A stretch of 64,000 bases of DNA, from the NCBI RefSeq assembly GCF_012030425.1, contig NZ_JAAUVN010000003.1, forward strand, positions 434,001 to 498,000, written 5' to 3'. Position 1 is the first letter of the stretch, and every line of letters starts with the position of its first letter. Made by a program: the position numbers and the translations under genes. Positions 62,440 through 64,000 of this stretch are shown one piece after another. Source of the stretch: Sphingobacterium sp. B16(2022). Lineage in GTDB: Bacteria > Bacteroidota > Bacteroidia > Sphingobacteriales > Sphingobacteriaceae. The notes beneath the pieces were generated by a model that saw only the letters and a list, made by a program, of their open reading frames with translations, made no database searches and was not told the DNA's origin.

Positions 62440-64000
62440 ATGATTAACCTTACGTTGCTAAAGAGAAAATTTCGAAAAGACAATCCAAGATGGGTTATTC
62501 TTTTAATTGATTTGTTTATCGTATTTGTCTGTTATGCTATTTCTAATTTCATTTTTAATAGTATACATGAACAATATTCGACGGCTATGATGCTGAAGAA
62601 AAGTCTTCTTATTTTACTGGTGTACAGCTTTGCTTTCTCGATAATGGGAACCTATAAGGGAATTATTCGTCAAACTGGTATTCAAGATGCGATAAAGATT
62701 TTTAAAACTGTCTGGTTAGCATTTATGTTGTTAGCAATACCAACGATTGCTATTCGTTACTATATTCCAAAAGGAACCATTGCTGGCGATTTCTTACGCC
62801 TCTCGTACATCATACTTTTTATGCACAGCTTTTTCACCATGGTGATGTTGGTTGCAGCACGTGTGACTTACAGAAGCATTTATGACATGCTTTTTCTTCC
62901 CAATCGGAAAAATCGAAATGTATTAATTTTTGGAGCTTCCAGACCTGGATTAGTAGCTTACTCACTTTTACGTGAAGACCGCCGTATCAAAAATCATGTT
63001 GTTGCGTTTGTCGAAGATAAAGTTTCACGTGTAGGTAAACGTATTACGGGATTACGTATACTCTATCTAGAAAAAATAGATCAAGCCTTCATTGACCAAT
63101 TCAATATATCAGAAGTTATTATTGCAGTGGAAAACAATGATCCCGAAAGGTTAGTACAAGTAACAGACCATTTTCAACAACTGAATCTTGAACTGAAAAT
63201 CATGCCGAATTCACGGGTTATGTTAAATTCTGGTGCCAAACGTGAGATTCGTCCACTAAAGATTGAGGACTTATTAGGAAGAAAAGCGATTAAGATTGAA
63301 AATCCGGGAATTGATGCAGAATTGGACAATAAAGTAATTTTGATAACTGGTGCTGCCGGTTCGATCGGAGGAGAATTATCCCGTCAGATTTCACAACGCA
63401 ATTACCGTCACCTTATTTTATTGGATCAAGCCGAATCACCACTTTACGATCTTCAACAATCACTAAAAGCTTCTCATCCCGATCGCGTTAAATGTATTGT
63501 TGGTGACGTTCGTGATAAGTTATTTTTGGAACGTATCTTTAAACGTTATCGCCCACAGATGATTTTTCATGCGGCGGCGTATAAACATGTTCCTTTAATG
63601 GAACAAAACCCATATGAAGCTATCTGGACCAATTTAATTGGCAGTAAAAATATGGCAGATTTGGCTGTTGCATATGGTATCCATAAGTTTGTCATGGTAT
63701 CTACAGACAAAGCTGTCAACCCAACTAATGTCATGGGGGCAACAAAGCGGGCGGCTGAGATATATGTCAACAGCTGTAGCGCATTAGGAAAAACCAATTT
63801 CATTGTTACACGATTTGGGAATGTATTAGGGTCAAATGGATCCGTTATTCCATTATTTGAAAAACAAATGGAGCAAGGTGGGCCATTGACACTGACACAT
63901 GAAGACATCACACGATATTTTATGACTATACCAGAAGCTTGTCTATTAGTTCAAGAAGCTGGTGTCATGGGCAATGGTGGAGAAATCTTTGTTTTTGATA
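62440..64000 (+). CDS. Membrane-bound nucleotide-sugar 4,6-dehydratase (WbpM/CapD-like), 3' truncated by the window
   Basis: The ATG at 62440 (MINLTLLKRKFRKDNPRWVILL) opens a frame without stop to base 64000, about 520 codons, where the window ends. Four membrane helices cover about residues 15-135. A first Rossmann domain begins near VLIFGASRPG (about 168), a second has TGAAGSIGG near 303, and the active-site stretch STDKAVNPTNVMGATKR carries the Ser/Thr-Met-Lys set seen in WbpM/PglF dehydratases instead of Ser-Tyr-Lys. These enzymes make UDP-4-keto-6-deoxy-GlcNAc for capsule, O-antigen or protein glycans. It probably opens a glycan cluster continuing beyond the window. Confidence 0.92.
   Translation, partial: MINLTLLKRKFRKDNPRWVILLIDLFIVFVCYAISNFIFNSIHEQYSTAMMLKKSLLILLVYSFAFSIMGTYKGIIRQTGIQDAIKIFKTVWLAFMLLAIPTIAIRYYIPKGTIAGDFLRLSYIILFMHSFFTMVMLVAARVTYRSIYDMLFLPNRKNRNVLIFGASRPGLVAYSLLREDRRIKNHVVAFVEDKVSRVGKRITGLRILYLEKIDQAFIDQFNISEVIIAVENNDPERLVQVTDHFQQLNLELKIMPNSRVMLNSGAKREIRPLKIEDLLGRKAIKIENPGIDAELDNKVILITGAAGSIGGELSRQISQRNYRHLILLDQAESPLYDLQQSLKASHPDRVKCIVGDVRDKLFLERIFKRYRPQMIFHAAAYKHVPLMEQNPYEAIWTNLIGSKNMADLAVAYGIHKFVMVSTDKAVNPTNVMGATKRAAEIYVNSCSALGKTNFIVTRFGNVLGSNGSVIPLFEKQMEQGGPLTLTHEDITRYFMTIPEACLLVQEAGVMGNGGEIFVFD

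Noticed and set aside
63567..63911. Minus-strand frame of 114 codons near the right edge
   Set aside because: Shadow of the 4,6-dehydratase active-site region, which has clear motifs in the plus frame.
1..64000. CRISPR array, prophage, transposon or integrative element
   Set aside because: No regularly spaced repeats, no transposase, integrase or phage-type genes, and no flanking target duplications were seen. The single tRNA-Gly has no integrase or duplicated 3' end nearby.

Overview
The window looks like chromosomal DNA of a Bacteroidota bacterium, most probably of the Sphingobacteriaceae (Sphingobacterium-like). The reasons are AT-rich DNA, three SusC/SusD outer-membrane pairs, SusR-like and LytTR regulators, family-typical genes (DUF4293, DUF6695, LemA/TPM, SufBCD) and promoter candidates of the Bacteroidota type (TTG, about 20 bases, TAnnTTTG). 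I see no insertion sequence, prophage, rRNA operon or CRISPR array. One tRNA gene is present.

Layout. Positions 1-7,364 are housekeeping: the tail of a GHL10-type glycosyl hydrolase, a small lipoprotein, a TlpA-like thioredoxin, a lemA-TPM-TPM operon, an FAD-dependent dehydrogenase, tRNA-Gly(GCC) and an MFS exporter. Positions 7,547-18,282 hold a self-contained block: LytS-type histidine kinase, metzincin-motif lipoprotein peptidase, SusC, SusD and LytTR response regulator, flanked on both sides by two paralogous small membrane proteins with a PH-like domain. Positions 18,361-31,495 are housekeeping again: sufBCD, an Lrp/AsnC regulator, a DUF6695 protein, ung, a TPR protein, DUF4293, a NeuD-like acyltransferase, an ABC exporter, truA and small unknowns.

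Positions 31,930-56,938 form one long carbohydrate locus on the minus strand. Read in the direction of transcription it runs GH92, BSP-type peptidase, GH92, histidine kinase, OmpR-type regulator, F5/8 lipoprotein, SusC, SusD, GH92, SusR-like regulator, SusC, SusD, GH30 (subfamily-3-like) and a surface glycan-binding lipoprotein. GH92 enzymes are alpha-mannosidases and GH30_3 enzymes are beta-1,6-glucanases. These are two glycans of the fungal cell wall, so I infer a compound locus for yeast/fungal mannoprotein and beta-1,6-glucan, with each half having its own regulator.

Positions 57,195-64,000 hold a cold-shock protein, a GH88 hydrolase, flavohemoglobin hmp with two identical-arm operator-like repeats upstream, a ClC-type channel lacking the usual gating glutamate, and the first about 520 codons of a membrane-bound nucleotide-sugar 4,6-dehydratase that opens a surface-polysaccharide cluster beyond the window.

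The most interesting points are the compound fungal-wall locus and its RNA/DNA regulatory signals, the split two-component system around a SusCD-peptidase operon bracketed by PH-domain paralogues, and the twin hmp operators. All functional calls rest on reading the translated sequences; no database search was run.
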